Of a stretch of DNA of 64,000 nt, positions 8,821 to 18,328 are shown piece after piece. The notes beneath the pieces were generated by a model that did no database searches, was not told the DNA's origin, and worked only from the letters and a program-made list of their open reading frames with translations. Position 1 is the stretch's first letter. The number at the start of each line of letters is the position of its first letter. Source of the DNA: Anaerolineae bacterium (GTDB lineage Bacteria; Chloroflexota; Anaerolineae; 4572-78; J111); assembly GCA_022071955.1 (NCBI GenBank), contig JAJVIM010000005.1:62001-126000 (forward strand), written 5' to 3'. The translations under genes and the position numbers were made by a program.

Positions 8821-10380
8821 CTAGCGGACACACTCAAACTCAGACAACCCGTTGGCCATCGCGTCGAGCGCTTCCTGGGCGGTTTGGCCGCCGGTCAAAG
8901 CTTTGTGAATTTCGGCGGTGGCTATATCCACAAAATCGCCGTACCAGGTGATGGTAGACAGGCCGCGCGCGGTGCTCAACTGGGCCGAGAAATCAACCCA
9001 GAAAGGATAGAGCGCCGCCAGTTCAGGCTCGGTGTACAGGTCTACCCAAATGGGCAGAATGCCAATCTCTTTGGCCAGTTTTTTGTTGGATTCGCGGCTG
9101 GTCATGTATTCAATAAATTTCCAGGCAGCTTCTTTGTGCTGTGAATTGGCCGGAATGGCGTAGGCTTCGGGCAGGGTGAGGGCGGTACTCTGACCGGCGT
9201 CGGCGCCGGGCACCAGCCCCACTTTCACCTGCCCCACCACTCCGGACGTGGCCGGGTCATCGGCGTAGGCCATTAACCCGGCAATGCCCTGTGGCATGAA
9301 CATGGTGCTACCTTTCAGGAACAGGTCTTGTGACGTGGCTTGATCATAGGTGAGACCGGCCGGGTTTGACACACCGTTGCTCAGCGAGTCGATCATAAAT
9401 TGTAGTGCGGCCAGGGTTTTGGGATCCTTGTTGAACAGGAAACAGCCGTTGTTGTCGACGATCTCGCCACCAAAATCATAGGCCCAGAAGTGGAATTCGT
9501 TGCCCAGCGCCCAGGCTTGCTCCCAGAACGGAGCCATGCCATATTCAACTATACCTTTCTCTTTGGCGGCCTGGCTTTGAGAAACGAATTCGGCCAGGGT
9601 TTTGGGCGGAGCATCAAAGCCGGCTTCGGCCAGTTTGGCCGCGTTGTAATAGAAAAAGCGGGTGTCGTTGTTCCAGACAATCCCGTGGACAGTGCCGTCC
9701 GGGCAACTGAACAGGTTAACCAGGCCGGGGATCATGCCATCGGTGTAGCCCGCCGGCATAAAATCGTTGAGCGGGGTGGTCCAGTTTGAGCCGCACCATT
9801 GGGCAACCCAGCCGTTATCAAATTCAACCACATCGTAGGCGCTGCCACCGGTGGCTAATTCCGGCACCACCCGGTCGGCAATGGAGTCCCAATCGCTCTG
9901 AATAAGCTCAACTTTGATGCCGCTCTGGGCTTCAAATTCGCGGATGCGGGCTTCAAAAGCGCCGCTCAAATCGGCTTCGTGTTTGGGGAAGATAACGGTG
10001 ATCGTTTCGCCGGTGGCGGCGGCGACGGTTTCCGGTTTGGCCAGGGATGCTTCGGCTTCGGCGGCGGCAGGAATGCATAATTTCCAGCCGACCTCAATTA
10101 AATCGGCATTGGCAATGGTGGCATAACTGGCGTCGGTTTGGGCTTTGGCGTTGGTCGCATCGGCAATGGCCGGATAAGCGAGCGGGTCGCCGTAGAACTT
10201 TTCAGCAATTTTAGAGAGCCAGTCATCGGCCTGTACCACCACATCAGAGTCGCAGGTGACTTCAGTCTGCGCCTGGGCTGGCGCGGGGACTGACCCGAAC
10301 ACCATAGCCAACAGAACCATCACACTCAAAAGAACCATTGCCGTTTGCAGCAGGTTTGGTTGCTTGCCTTTCATCTTCAA
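8821..10380 (-). CDS. Family 1 extracellular sugar-binding protein with N-terminal LysM-like module
   Basis: The protein has 519 residues, longer than the usual 400-430 of family 1 solute-binding proteins. A signal peptide with the hydrophobic stretch MVLLSVMVLLAMVFG ends near AQAQ. A compact module at about residues 40-112 follows, with QADDWLSKIAEKFYG and GWKLCIP, resembling LysM and bounded by two cysteines. The binding-protein domain starts around ITVIFPKHEADLSGAF and contains the PEAYAIPANSQHKEAAWKFI segment near its end. Nearly the same module occurs at the start of the unrelated binding protein at 52213. It should be exported and tethered or wall-associated, delivering sugar to the two permeases encoded downstream. 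Confidence 0.93.
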   Translation of the reverse strand: MKMKGKQPNLLQTAMVLLSVMVLLAMVFGSVPAPAQAQTEVTCDSDVVVQADDWLSKIAEKFYGDPLAYPAIADATNAKAQTDASYATIANADLIEVGWKLCIPAAAEAEASLAKPETVAAATGETITVIFPKHEADLSGAFEARIREFEAQSGIKVELIQSDWDSIADRVVPELATGGSAYDVVEFDNGWVAQWCGSNWTTPLNDFMPAGYTDGMIPGLVNLFSCPDGTVHGIVWNNDTRFFYYNAAKLAEAGFDAPPKTLAEFVSQSQAAKEKGIVEYGMAPFWEQAWALGNEFHFWAYDFGGEIVDNNGCFLFNKDPKTLAALQFMIDSLSNGVSNPAGLTYDQATSQDLFLKGSTMFMPQGIAGLMAYADDPATSGVVGQVKVGLVPGADAGQSTALTLPEAYAIPANSQHKEAAWKFIEYMTSRESNKKLAKEIGILPIWVDLYTEPELAALYPFWVDFSAQLSTARGLSTITWYGDFVDIATAEIHKALTGGQTAQEALDAMANGLSEFECVR

Positions 10381-10518
10381 AAATCTCCTTTAGTTTCCCT
10401 TGCTAAATTAAAATAACACATTGTCTCGATCATCCGGGGGTAATGTCTCGGATCAGTTTACCAACATAGGCGCTGCTCCTTTCAAAGGGGGTCTGCGCGG
10501 GGATTAATTTTGTAAGTT

Positions 10519-11553
10519 TTACCACTCCAGTTTAACCACCGCCGTTAAATTATTGGGACTATCCGGGTTGAGGCCCTTGGCTATGGCGCGATAGTAGGCC
10601 ATCAGTTGCAATACCGGCAGGTAGAGCACATTGCGCACCGCCTCCGGCAGGCCCGAATTAAATTCGATGTCGCCGCCGGTTTCGCTCAAGGTGATGACCT
10701 GTGCGCCGAGCGCGGCCACATCCTGCAACACCGCCGCCTCGTAGGCGCGGCTGGCCTCAGACAGCAGGCCGATGACCGCCGCCGTGGAACCGGCCATCGA
10801 AATGGGGCCGTGCCGAAATTCCAGAAAATGGAACGGTTCGCTGTGGGTCAGCGTCATCTCTTTCATTTTCAGGTTGGTTTCGCAGGCCAGCCCGTAGCGC
10901 GGGCCGCTGCCTAAAAAGTAAAAGCGATCCAGATTCAGGTTGCGGCCAATGGCTTCGGCCTGCGATTCGTAGCTGTCTATCAACCGCTGGCCAATTTCTG
11001 GCAGGCGGCTCATCTGGGCCAGCAGCCCGGTTTGGCCGGCCAGCAGGGCGGCCACCGCGCTGGCCGCCACGTACATTGAGGCAAACGAGCGGGTTTGGGC
11101 CATGCTTTCTTCCTGCCCGGCGGGGATAGCCAGATTAATCCGCCCCATGCCGGCCAGCGGCCGGTTGCCGTAGTTGCTGATGGTGATGACATCGCCGCGG
11201 CCAGCCTGCAAAAATGTTTTGACCGCCTGAATGGTCTCGGAGGTTTCCGCCGAGCGGCTGACCGCAACCAGTAAAATTTTGCCGGAGGCCGGGTAATTGA
11301 CCTGCGGATACAGCACCAGCTCACCGGCGGGCACGGCGCGGGCCGGTTGGCCGGTTAATTCCTGTAACAACGCCGCTGCCGCCAGCGACAGGTAGTAGGT
11401 TGAGCCGCAGCCGGTAAAAATAACGGCGCTGTAATCGCCGCCGGCCCACAGGTGGGTCAACGCCGCGGCGTTATCGGTTACCACCGCAAGGGCTTGCTGC
11501 CAGGCTAGGGTTTGGGTTGATATTTCCTGGTAAGTTGCCGTTACTTTTGTCAT
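10519..11553 (-). CDS. Double-SIS-domain sugar isomerase/deaminase, AgaS/GlmS-like
   Basis: This 344-residue protein has two SIS (phosphosugar isomerase) domains and lacks the glutaminase domain of GlmS. The first contains IFTGCGSTYYLS and VAVSRSAETSETIQA, the sugar-phosphate loops. The second contains YFLGSGPRYGLACETNLKMK and HFLEFRHGPISM, which carries conserved active-site residues of the AgaS/GlmS group. AgaS converts galactosamine-6-phosphate to tagatose-6-phosphate and ammonia. With the LacC-like kinase and LacD-like aldolase of this operon the same route is plausible. Fructosamine-type deglycases (FrlB) are an alternative. Confidence 0.85.
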   Translation of the reverse strand: MTKVTATYQEISTQTLAWQQALAVVTDNAAALTHLWAGGDYSAVIFTGCGSTYYLSLAAAALLQELTGQPARAVPAGELVLYPQVNYPASGKILLVAVSRSAETSETIQAVKTFLQAGRGDVITISNYGNRPLAGMGRINLAIPAGQEESMAQTRSFASMYVAASAVAALLAGQTGLLAQMSRLPEIGQRLIDSYESQAEAIGRNLNLDRFYFLGSGPRYGLACETNLKMKEMTLTHSEPFHFLEFRHGPISMAGSTAAVIGLLSEASRAYEAAVLQDVAALGAQVITLSETGGDIEFNSGLPEAVRNVLYLPVLQLMAYYRAIAKGLNPDSPNNLTAVVKLEW

Positions 11554-11556
11554 TAG

Positions 11557-12612
11557 CTAATTTTCTCCCTGGTTTGAAACTTTTAGCAGGCGGGCTGCAT
11601 TTTGGTAATAGATTTTTTGCAAAACGTCATCCGGCAAAAACAGGCCGTAAATTTGCCAGCGCCCCTGAGTAGGGATACCGGCCGGATTGTAATCAAAATA
11701 TTCGTCGTTGGTTTCCAGAAAACGAAAGTAGGTTTGGTAAGTGTCCAAATCTGGCCCGGCGTCGGTGCCAAAGAGAATGCGGTTGGCGTAGGTAAGGCAA
11801 AAGCGGCGGGCGGTGTACGGCTGGCGGCCCAGCTCGGCAATGCGGGCGCTGATATCGATGTAAAAGTTGGGGCAGCGATCCAGCAGTTGGCCCACCCAGG
11901 CCAGGTTTTCGGCGTAACAGCCCACGTGCGCCCCAATAAAAATAGTGTTGGCGTGGCGGGCAACCAGATTGGCCAGTTGTTCTAAAATGGCGAGAAAAGC
12001 GGGATAGGGCGGGCTGGGAAAGTGCCAGTCGGGGTGAGCGCGCAGCTCTTCCCAGCGCTCGTTGGCCGCATCCAGCGGGTTAAAAAAAGCCACCGGGTCG
12101 GCCACGTGGATCATCACCGGCAGGTTTAATTCGCCGGCGGCAGCCCACAACGCATCGAGCCGGGGATCGTCAACGGCAACCAACTGGTTAAGGTGATCGC
12201 GCACGTGCAGGCCAAACGGTTTCCAGATTTTGAGGCCATCGGCCCCGCGCGCAGCCTGTTGGCGCAATCGCCGGGCGGCCCAATGGCCAAAGTGATGGCC
12301 GTGCTGTGGCCAGGCGGCCCAATTGACCCCGCCAAAAATACGGAAGCGGTCCGGCGCGGCGGCTTTAAAGTTGTCCAGCCGCTGCTGGAGAATCTCTTCA
12401 CCCCAGCCGCCATCCAGGTCAACATAGGCGCGGACCTCGGCCTGATCCAGCCGGTCCAGCAATTTGGCAACGGAACGGCTGGCCCAACCGCCGCCAAACT
12501 CATCGCCCAGGTGATTGTGCGCGTCAATCACCGGAAAGCGGGGCCGGGTGACTTGCGTTGTTTTGGTAACCAGCGCCGGCTGGGGCCGGTACTCGCTAAG
12601 CAGGATGGACAT
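11557..12612 (-). CDS. Amidohydrolase-2 family metal-dependent hydrolase
   Basis: This TIM-barrel hydrolase has about 351 residues. The N-terminal metal motif is VIDAHNHLGDEFGG. A central metal-lysine region is suggested by GADGLKIWKPFGLHV. Downstream histidines and the terminal aspartate are in MIHVADP, FIGAHVGCYAENL and LFGTDAGPDL. The family hydrolyses or decarboxylates cyclic or amide substrates, and the exact reaction is unknown. The gene sits between the DeoR regulator and the SIS isomerase, 3 bases from the latter. ATG at 12612 is used. A TTG at 12645 would overlap the regulator and add 11 poorly conserved residues. It may act on a lactone, amide or N-acyl sugar. Confidence 0.8.
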   Translation of the reverse strand: MSILLSEYRPQPALVTKTTQVTRPRFPVIDAHNHLGDEFGGGWASRSVAKLLDRLDQAEVRAYVDLDGGWGEEILQQRLDNFKAAAPDRFRIFGGVNWAAWPQHGHHFGHWAARRLRQQAARGADGLKIWKPFGLHVRDHLNQLVAVDDPRLDALWAAAGELNLPVMIHVADPVAFFNPLDAANERWEELRAHPDWHFPSPPYPAFLAILEQLANLVARHANTIFIGAHVGCYAENLAWVGQLLDRCPNFYIDISARIAELGRQPYTARRFCLTYANRILFGTDAGPDLDTYQTYFRFLETNDEYFDYNPAGIPTQGRWQIYGLFLPDDVLQKIYYQNAARLLKVSNQGEN

Positions 12613-12634
12613 GGTGTCAGAGTCGCTGGTGGGA

Positions 12635-13411
12635 TTAGGCCGCAATAATCACCTCAACCCCTTTGGCCCGGAGGGCCGCAACGGTGTCGGCGGGAATATT
12701 TGCGTCGGTGATCAATTTATCGATGGCAGTAATAGGGGCGACAAAGGCGGTAGATACCCGCTGGCACTTGGTGTGGTCGGCCACTACAATAATTTCGCCA
12801 CCCCGACTCAGAATAGCCCGGTCGGTCATCGTTTCGGGCAGATAGTCGTTGGTCAGCCCCTGTTCCGCGTCGAGCGCGCGGATGCCCATAATAATTTTGT
12901 GGGCGTGTACCTCGGCCAGGGCCTGCTCGGTAATGTGCCCAATCATCGACATTTCACTGGCCCGTAAAACGCCGCCCAACCCAACCAGTGTGATGTGCGG
13001 TATCTGAGCCAAAGCGTTGAGCACCAGCAGTGAATTGGTGATGACGGTAATATTGTGCCGGTCTTTAAGGTGGCGAGCCACTTCCAAAACGGTGGTGCCG
13101 CTGCCCAGAAAAACCGTATCGCCTTCTTCAACCAGGCGAGCGGCGGCCTGCCCAATGCGGGCTTTCTCGCTGGCCTGTTCCGCAGAACGCTGCACCACCG
13201 GCGCTTCTGGCGGCGCTTGCCGCATCGCTTTGGCTCCGCCGTGAAACCGTTCAATTTTGCCATTCTCGGCTAAAATTTCCAGATCGCGTCTGGCAGTGGC
13301 CGGACTCACATCAAACTGTTCACAAATCTGGGTTACTGTGACTCGTTGGTTCTGTTCGACAAATTGGAGCAGTTGCTGCTGCCGTTCAATACCGGATAAG
13401 GTGAAATCCAC
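12635..13411 (-). CDS. DeoR-family transcriptional repressor
   Basis: This 258-residue regulator has an N-terminal DeoR helix-turn-helix (residues 8-57, with VTVTQICEQFDVSPATARRD and the HGGA motif after it). The C-terminal phosphosugar sensor domain contains GSGTTVLEVARHL. DeoR proteins usually repress sugar operons until a phosphorylated sugar binds. It starts with GTG at 13411, preceded by AAGGGA, and is the first gene of the minus-strand sugar operon, so it is probably autoregulated. Repeats in the upstream region may be its operator. Confidence 0.92.
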   Translation of the reverse strand: MDFTLSGIERQQQLLQFVEQNQRVTVTQICEQFDVSPATARRDLEILAENGKIERFHGGAKAMRQAPPEAPVVQRSAEQASEKARIGQAAARLVEEGDTVFLGSGTTVLEVARHLKDRHNITVITNSLLVLNALAQIPHITLVGLGGVLRASEMSMIGHITEQALAEVHAHKIIMGIRALDAEQGLTNDYLPETMTDRAILSRGGEIIVVADHTKCQRVSTAFVAPITAIDKLITDANIPADTVAALRAKGVEVIIAA

Positions 13412-13865
13412 AGCTCTATAATATCCCTTCGCGTGAATTCGTCTGACTAAATAACAAAAACGTCGTAAATAATCATAAAACGCTCAATATCAATCAAATT
13501 TTACCCGATATTTGACTCAATGTCAATCGGTATATGAGTTTTTGCGGCTATTTTTAAGGAAGATGTATTTTAAATTGATCGACCCCTGAAGCCGATGCTC
13601 AGTGGTAGAGTCAGGATTCGGCCGGTGCCACACCAGGCTTTATTAACCTGTGCTGGCTACTTTGCTCATCCGTCGGAGGAGGCGCATATTTGGTGGCGGT
13701 TTTTGGAAGTAGTCTTACCGACCAAGCTGTCGTATAATGGAGGCAGGTATGCCGGCCCGGCATCGGCTTAGCTCAAGCTTTTTTATCGGTGCAGTTCGAT
13801 TGAATTCCAAAGAGAGCACCAATGTGTAAATCCCGTTTCCTGGCTTAACCCTGTATGTTTAATTT
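13412..13865. promoter_or_regulatory. Divergent regulatory region with TCAATnTCAAT repeats
   Basis: This 454-base gap separates the minus-strand sugar operon from the plus-strand MalT-like regulator. The 13430-13560 part is AT-rich. It holds two copies of TCAAT-N-TCAAT, at 13484-13494 and 13517-13527, exactly 33 bases apart, or about three helical turns. The second copy overlaps TTGAC(5)GTCAA. These are candidate DeoR binding sites and promoter elements. The remaining 300 bases show no supported gene. Confidence 0.4.
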
Positions 13866-16622
13866 ATGACTACCCCAATTCTAACCACTAAACTGTATAT
13901 TCCTCCGCTTCGGCCCAAGGTGGTCCATCGCCCCCGCCTGACCGGGCGGCTGAACGTGGGGCTGCACGGTAAAATTACTCTCATCTCTGCTCCCGCCGGC
14001 TTTGGTAAAACCACGCTGGTCAGTGAATGGGTTGAGGGCATCGAGCGACCGGCCGCCTGGCTATCGCTGGATGAAGGGGATAACGATTTGACCCGGTTTC
14101 TGACTTATCTGGTTGCTGCGCTACAGGCGATTGCGCCGGCGATTGGAGCAGGGGTATTGGACGTGCTCCACGCTTCGCCATCTCAGTCACCGCCGGCCGA
14201 ATCGATGCTGACGGCCCTGCTCAATGAGATTACCACGCATCCGACGGTCGCCGGGCCGGGTTTCACCCTCGTCCTTGACGATTATCATGTGATCAACGCC
14301 ACATCGGTTGACACGGCCCTCGCTTTTTTAGTCGAACACATGCCGCCGCAGATGCACCTGCTCATTACCACGCGTGAAGACCCGGCGCTACCCCTGGCCC
14401 GGCTACGCGCCCGGGGCCAACTGACCGAACTCCGCGCGGCTGACCTGCGATTTACCGCCGCCGAAACCGCCGAATTTCTCAATCAGGTGATGGGCCTCAG
14501 CCTCTCGGCGGCAGACATCGCCGCGCTGGAAGACCGCACCGAAGGCTGGATCGCCGGCCTGCAATTAGCCGCGCTTTCTATGCAGAATCATCAGGATGTT
14601 CACGGGTTCATCAAGGCTTTCACCGGCGACAACCGGTACATCGTGGACTATCTGGTCGAAGAGGTTTTGCAGCGTCAGCCCGAACCGGCCCGCCACTTCT
14701 TGCTCCAAACCGCCATCCTCGACCGGTTGAATGGCCCGCTGTGCGAGGCCGTTACCGGTCAACCGCAAAGTCGGGCGCGGTTGGAAGCCCTGGAGCGTGG
14801 CAACTTCTTTATCATTCCACTGGACGACAAACGCCATTGGTACCGCTATCACCACCTTTTTGCCGAAGTGCTTAAGGTGCATTTAATGGCCGAACAGCCC
14901 GACCAGGTTTCAACGCTACACCGGCACGCGAGTGCGTGGTACGAGCAAAACGGCTCGGCAGCTGATGCCATCCGACACGCACTTGCTGCTGAGGATTTTG
15001 AGCGGGCGGCCAGCCTTATCGAACGGGCCGTGCCGGACATGCGTCGGAACAGACAAGAGGCCACAATGCTTGGCTGGTTTCAGGCGCTCCCCAACGGCCT
15101 GTTCTACTACAGGCCCGTACTCAACGTGCATTATGCCGGAACAATGCTCCAAAGCGGCCAGCTTGAGGGCGTTGAGGCCCGGCTGCAAGCGGCCGAACGC
15201 TGGTTTGACCAGCCGGCTGATGTAGCCGAGCGACCGGAAGCCCGGCCAGGTGAATTGGTCGTTATAGATGAAGCGGAATTTCGTGGTCTCCCTGGCTGGA
15301 TTGCTATTTACCACGCCGGTATTGCCCTGATTCGGGGCGATGTGGCCGGCACTGTAACCTATGCCCGGCGGGCGCTCGACCTTGTTCCTGAGGAAGACCA
15401 TCTTGGACGCGGCGCGGCAACATCTCTCCTGGGGCTGGCATATTGGACGACCGGAGACCTGGAGACTGCCTACCAGACCTATGCCGAAGGCATGGCCCGG
15501 GTGCAACAGGCCGGGCACCTCTCTGACGCGCTCGGTTGCGCCATCGCTCTGGCGGATATACGGCTGGCCCAAGGCCGTCTATGTGAGGCTGTAAGCATCT
15601 ACGAGCGGGGACTAAAGCTGGCGACGGAACATGGCGGGCCCTTACGGGGAACGGCAGACATGCTTGTGGGGATGAGTGAACTCCATCGTGAGCGTAACGA
15701 TCTGAACGCTGCCATGCAACACCTGCTGAGAAGCAAGGAACTCGGTGAGTTTGCCGGGTTACCACAAAATCGGTATCGTTGGTGCGTGGCAATGGCTCGA
15801 ATACGGCAGGCCCAGGGAGACCCGGACGGCGCACTTGACCTGCTCGATGAGGCGGAGCGCCTGTATATGAGTGACTTTTTCCCCAATGTATGTCCCATCG
15901 CGGCGCGGAAAACACGACTGCGGGTTGCCCAGGGCCGGTTGGGTGAAGCCCTGGACTGGGCGCGGGAGCGGGGCTTGTCCGCCCAGGACAACTTCAGCTA
16001 CCTGCACGAGTTTGAGCATATTACCCTGGCCAGGGTGCTCCTGGCCCGGTACAAGAATGCCCGTAAAGATAACTCGATCCGTGAGGTGCTTGGGTTACTG
16101 GCGCGCCTCCGGCAGGCGGCGGAAGAAGGGGGCAGGATGGGCAGCGCGATCGAAATCCTGGTGTTGCAGGCGCTCGCTTACCAAAGGCAAGGCGACATCC
16201 CTGCTGCACTTGCGCCGCTGGAACGTGCTCTAAAACTCGCTGAACCTGAGGGTTACGTCCGCATCTTTGTAAACGAAGGCGCAAGCATGGCCCAACTGCT
16301 TCGCGAAGCTACCGCTCGCGGGATCATGCCAACCTATACCGGCAAGCTGCTGGCCGTATTTGAAGCAGAGCAGCAGACGGATGTAGCCGAATCCCCTCTC
16401 CCCACCGCCCCCATTTCCCCGCCCCTGATCGAGCCGCTCAGCCAGCGTGAGCTTGAACTTCTCCGCCTGTTCAAAACCGAGTTGTCCGGGCCTGAGATTG
16501 CCCGCGAGCTTGTGGTTGCTTTGAGCACGGTCCGCACCCATACCAAGAGCATCTACAGTAAACTCAACGTCAATAATCGCCGGGCCGCGGTCAATCGGGC
16601 AATCGAACTGGGTTTGATTTAG
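13866..16622 (+). CDS. MalT-like LuxR-family ATP-dependent transcriptional activator
   Basis: This 918-residue STAND-type regulator starts with ILTTKLYIPPLRPKVV and the Walker A motif APAGFGKTTLVSEW near residue 43. LVLDDYHVI is the Walker B region. A long helical, TPR-rich sensor region spans about 350-820. The C-terminal LuxR helix-turn-helix (about 850-918) contains PLSQRELELLRLFKTELSG and ends in a typical KLNVNNRRAAVNRAIELGL. Such proteins bind a ligand and ATP, oligomerise and activate transcription. It faces away from the sugar operon and precedes small membrane-protein genes, which may be its targets. The ligand is unknown. Confidence 0.92.
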   Translation: MTTPILTTKLYIPPLRPKVVHRPRLTGRLNVGLHGKITLISAPAGFGKTTLVSEWVEGIERPAAWLSLDEGDNDLTRFLTYLVAALQAIAPAIGAGVLDVLHASPSQSPPAESMLTALLNEITTHPTVAGPGFTLVLDDYHVINATSVDTALAFLVEHMPPQMHLLITTREDPALPLARLRARGQLTELRAADLRFTAAETAEFLNQVMGLSLSAADIAALEDRTEGWIAGLQLAALSMQNHQDVHGFIKAFTGDNRYIVDYLVEEVLQRQPEPARHFLLQTAILDRLNGPLCEAVTGQPQSRARLEALERGNFFIIPLDDKRHWYRYHHLFAEVLKVHLMAEQPDQVSTLHRHASAWYEQNGSAADAIRHALAAEDFERAASLIERAVPDMRRNRQEATMLGWFQALPNGLFYYRPVLNVHYAGTMLQSGQLEGVEARLQAAERWFDQPADVAERPEARPGELVVIDEAEFRGLPGWIAIYHAGIALIRGDVAGTVTYARRALDLVPEEDHLGRGAATSLLGLAYWTTGDLETAYQTYAEGMARVQQAGHLSDALGCAIALADIRLAQGRLCEAVSIYERGLKLATEHGGPLRGTADMLVGMSELHRERNDLNAAMQHLLRSKELGEFAGLPQNRYRWCVAMARIRQAQGDPDGALDLLDEAERLYMSDFFPNVCPIAARKTRLRVAQGRLGEALDWARERGLSAQDNFSYLHEFEHITLARVLLARYKNARKDNSIREVLGLLARLRQAAEEGGRMGSAIEILVLQALAYQRQGDIPAALAPLERALKLAEPEGYVRIFVNEGASMAQLLREATARGIMPTYTGKLLAVFEAEQQTDVAESPLPTAPISPPLIEPLSQRELELLRLFKTELSGPEIARELVVALSTVRTHTKSIYSKLNVNNRRAAVNRAIELGLI

Positions 16623-16779
16623 CCGCGCATCCTCTCATATTCCCTCATAAATCCCCACATCTGGGGAGGACAACTCCCCATGTTTGGTTGTATATTGTTT
16701 CCAGTTAAACCAATCCGGCAGAACTGCCGGGCGGTAAACCTTGACACTTATCGCTACGGTTCAAAAAGGAGACAAACAA

Positions 16780-17529
16780 ATGACCAGCATTAGAACAGCC
16801 GCTATCAATGAAGAAGGCAGCATTGCCAACACCAATCGTCAGACTGTAAGCAAGGCGCGTAAAATGAAGATGACCACATCTACTCTCATGCGTTTGGCAG
16901 GTTTATCGGCCCTGGTGGCAGGGTTATGCTTCATCGTCGTTGGGGTGTTCCATCCACTTAATGTTCCTTCATCAGTCACCACCGCTACTTGGGTAAACGT
17001 CCATATTTTTGCCATTGCCATGTCCTTTTTTGGAATGTTCGGCATGGCGGGGCTATATGCCAGGCAAGCGGAAAAGTCCGGTTTTCTTGGTCTGGCTGGT
17101 TTTGTCCTGTTTAGCCTGTGGCTGGCGATTGTGATGGGCTTTTCCTTTGTGGAAACATTTATCTTGCCGCTGTTGGCAACCGAGTCACCGGCGTTTGTGG
17201 CTGGCGTCCTCGGGATGTTTAGCGGCATCCCCAGCGAGGTTGATCTTGGAGTTCTCCCAATGCTGTGGAATATATCAGGCCCCATGTTTATCTTCGGCCC
17301 TCTGCTGTTTGGCATCGCGACGTTCCGCGCCGGTATTCTGCCGCGCTGGGCGGGCGGATTGCTTGTCATCGGGTCCGTGTTGGTCCCCGTAGGCGCACTG
17401 GTTCCACCTGAGTATCAGCCTACGATTATGATACCGACGGGCGTGGCTCTGGTATGGCTTGGATACACGCTCTTTTCTGAACGGCGAGAGATGGCGTTGG
17501 AATCCATAGTTGACAGAGAAAGCCTCTAA
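16780..17529 (+). CDS. Multi-pass membrane protein, DUF4386-like
   Basis: This 249-residue protein has about six hydrophobic segments, for example LSALVAGLCFIVVGVF, AIAMSFFGMFGMAGLY and LPMLWNISGPMFIFGPLLFG. The layout recalls DUF4386-type membrane proteins, but the family call is tentative and no catalytic motif is visible. The ATG at 16780 has AAGGAG 9 bases before it. A TTG 39 bases upstream would add an unconserved tail. It follows the MalT-like regulator by 158 bases and is followed closely by a DUF2306 gene, suggesting a small regulated operon. Confidence 0.7.
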   Translation: MTSIRTAAINEEGSIANTNRQTVSKARKMKMTTSTLMRLAGLSALVAGLCFIVVGVFHPLNVPSSVTTATWVNVHIFAIAMSFFGMFGMAGLYARQAEKSGFLGLAGFVLFSLWLAIVMGFSFVETFILPLLATESPAFVAGVLGMFSGIPSEVDLGVLPMLWNISGPMFIFGPLLFGIATFRAGILPRWAGGLLVIGSVLVPVGALVPPEYQPTIMIPTGVALVWLGYTLFSERREMALESIVDRESL

Positions 17530-17584
17530 CTTCGCCAGGGTGGAGCCGAGTAAGTTTGCTGGAAATTGCGCCAAGGAGCCGAAC

Positions 17585-18328
17585 ATGAACACGAATATTT
17601 ACAATGAAGGTCGATCCCCCAATATGCCTCCGCTCAATGAGGCAGGGCAACCTGTTTCTCGGAAAAGCAAAGCGCCGGCAAAAGCAGTTTCGGCAACGTG
17701 GCTCGTGCTGGCCGGCCTGCTTCTGCTGAGCGTCATTCCCCTGGCCGCCGGCGCCTTTCGCCTGGCCCAACTGGCCGGCGGCGCGGAAATCACGCCGGCC
17801 AACGCCCGCTTCTTTGCCTCGCCCCTGCCGGTGGTGCTGCACATTGTGAGTGCCAGTGTGTATGCCACCCTGGGCGCGTTTCAGTTTGTAACCAGTTTCC
17901 GGCGGCGCAGGCCCGGCTGGCACCGCGCGGCGGGACGCCTCCTGGTTGCATGCGGGCTGCTGGTTGGGCTGTCGGGGTTGTGGATGACCCTGTTCTATAC
18001 CTGGCCCAGCGGCGACGGCGCGCTGCTTTACGCCCTGCGGCTTCTGTTTGGGTCAGCCATGGTCGGGTCGATGGTCCTCGGTTTTACCACAATCCGGCAA
18101 GGTAACGTGGTTGGGCACCAGGCGTGGATGATGCGCGGCTACGCGCTTGGGCTTGGTGCAGGCACGCAGGCGCTGACCCTGATGGTCGGGGAATTGATCG
18201 CCGGCCCGCCAGATGAACTAAGCCGGGCGCTGCTGATGGGCGCAGGCTGGATGATCAATCTGGCTGTAGCCGAATGGATTATCCGCCAGCGGCCAGCCCG
18301 CAGAGCATCAGCCGTTGTTTCCCGGTAA
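17585..18328 (+). CDS. DUF2306 family membrane protein
   Basis: The protein has 247 residues from the ATG at 17585, which has AAGGAG 8 bases upstream. After a polar N-terminus of about 35 residues come several membrane segments: WLVLAGLLLLSVIPLAAGA, then LHIVSASVYATLGAFQF, then LLVACGLLVGLSGLWM. The RRRRPGWHRAAGRLL loop followed by GHQAWMMRGYALGLGAG is characteristic of DUF2306 proteins. Histidines in helices suggest a haem or metal role, but none is proven. Confidence 0.75.
   Translation: MNTNIYNEGRSPNMPPLNEAGQPVSRKSKAPAKAVSATWLVLAGLLLLSVIPLAAGAFRLAQLAGGAEITPANARFFASPLPVVLHIVSASVYATLGAFQFVTSFRRRRPGWHRAAGRLLVACGLLVGLSGLWMTLFYTWPSGDGALLYALRLLFGSAMVGSMVLGFTTIRQGNVVGHQAWMMRGYALGLGAGTQALTLMVGELIAGPPDELSRALLMGAGWMINLAVAEWIIRQRPARRASAVVSR

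Noticed and set aside
13597..13610. GCTCAGTGGTAGAG resembles a tRNA D-arm, followed by GGATTCGGCC, which resembles part of a T-arm.
   Set aside because: No acceptor or anticodon stem can be formed at the right spacing, so no tRNA is called. At most it is a chance match or a remnant.
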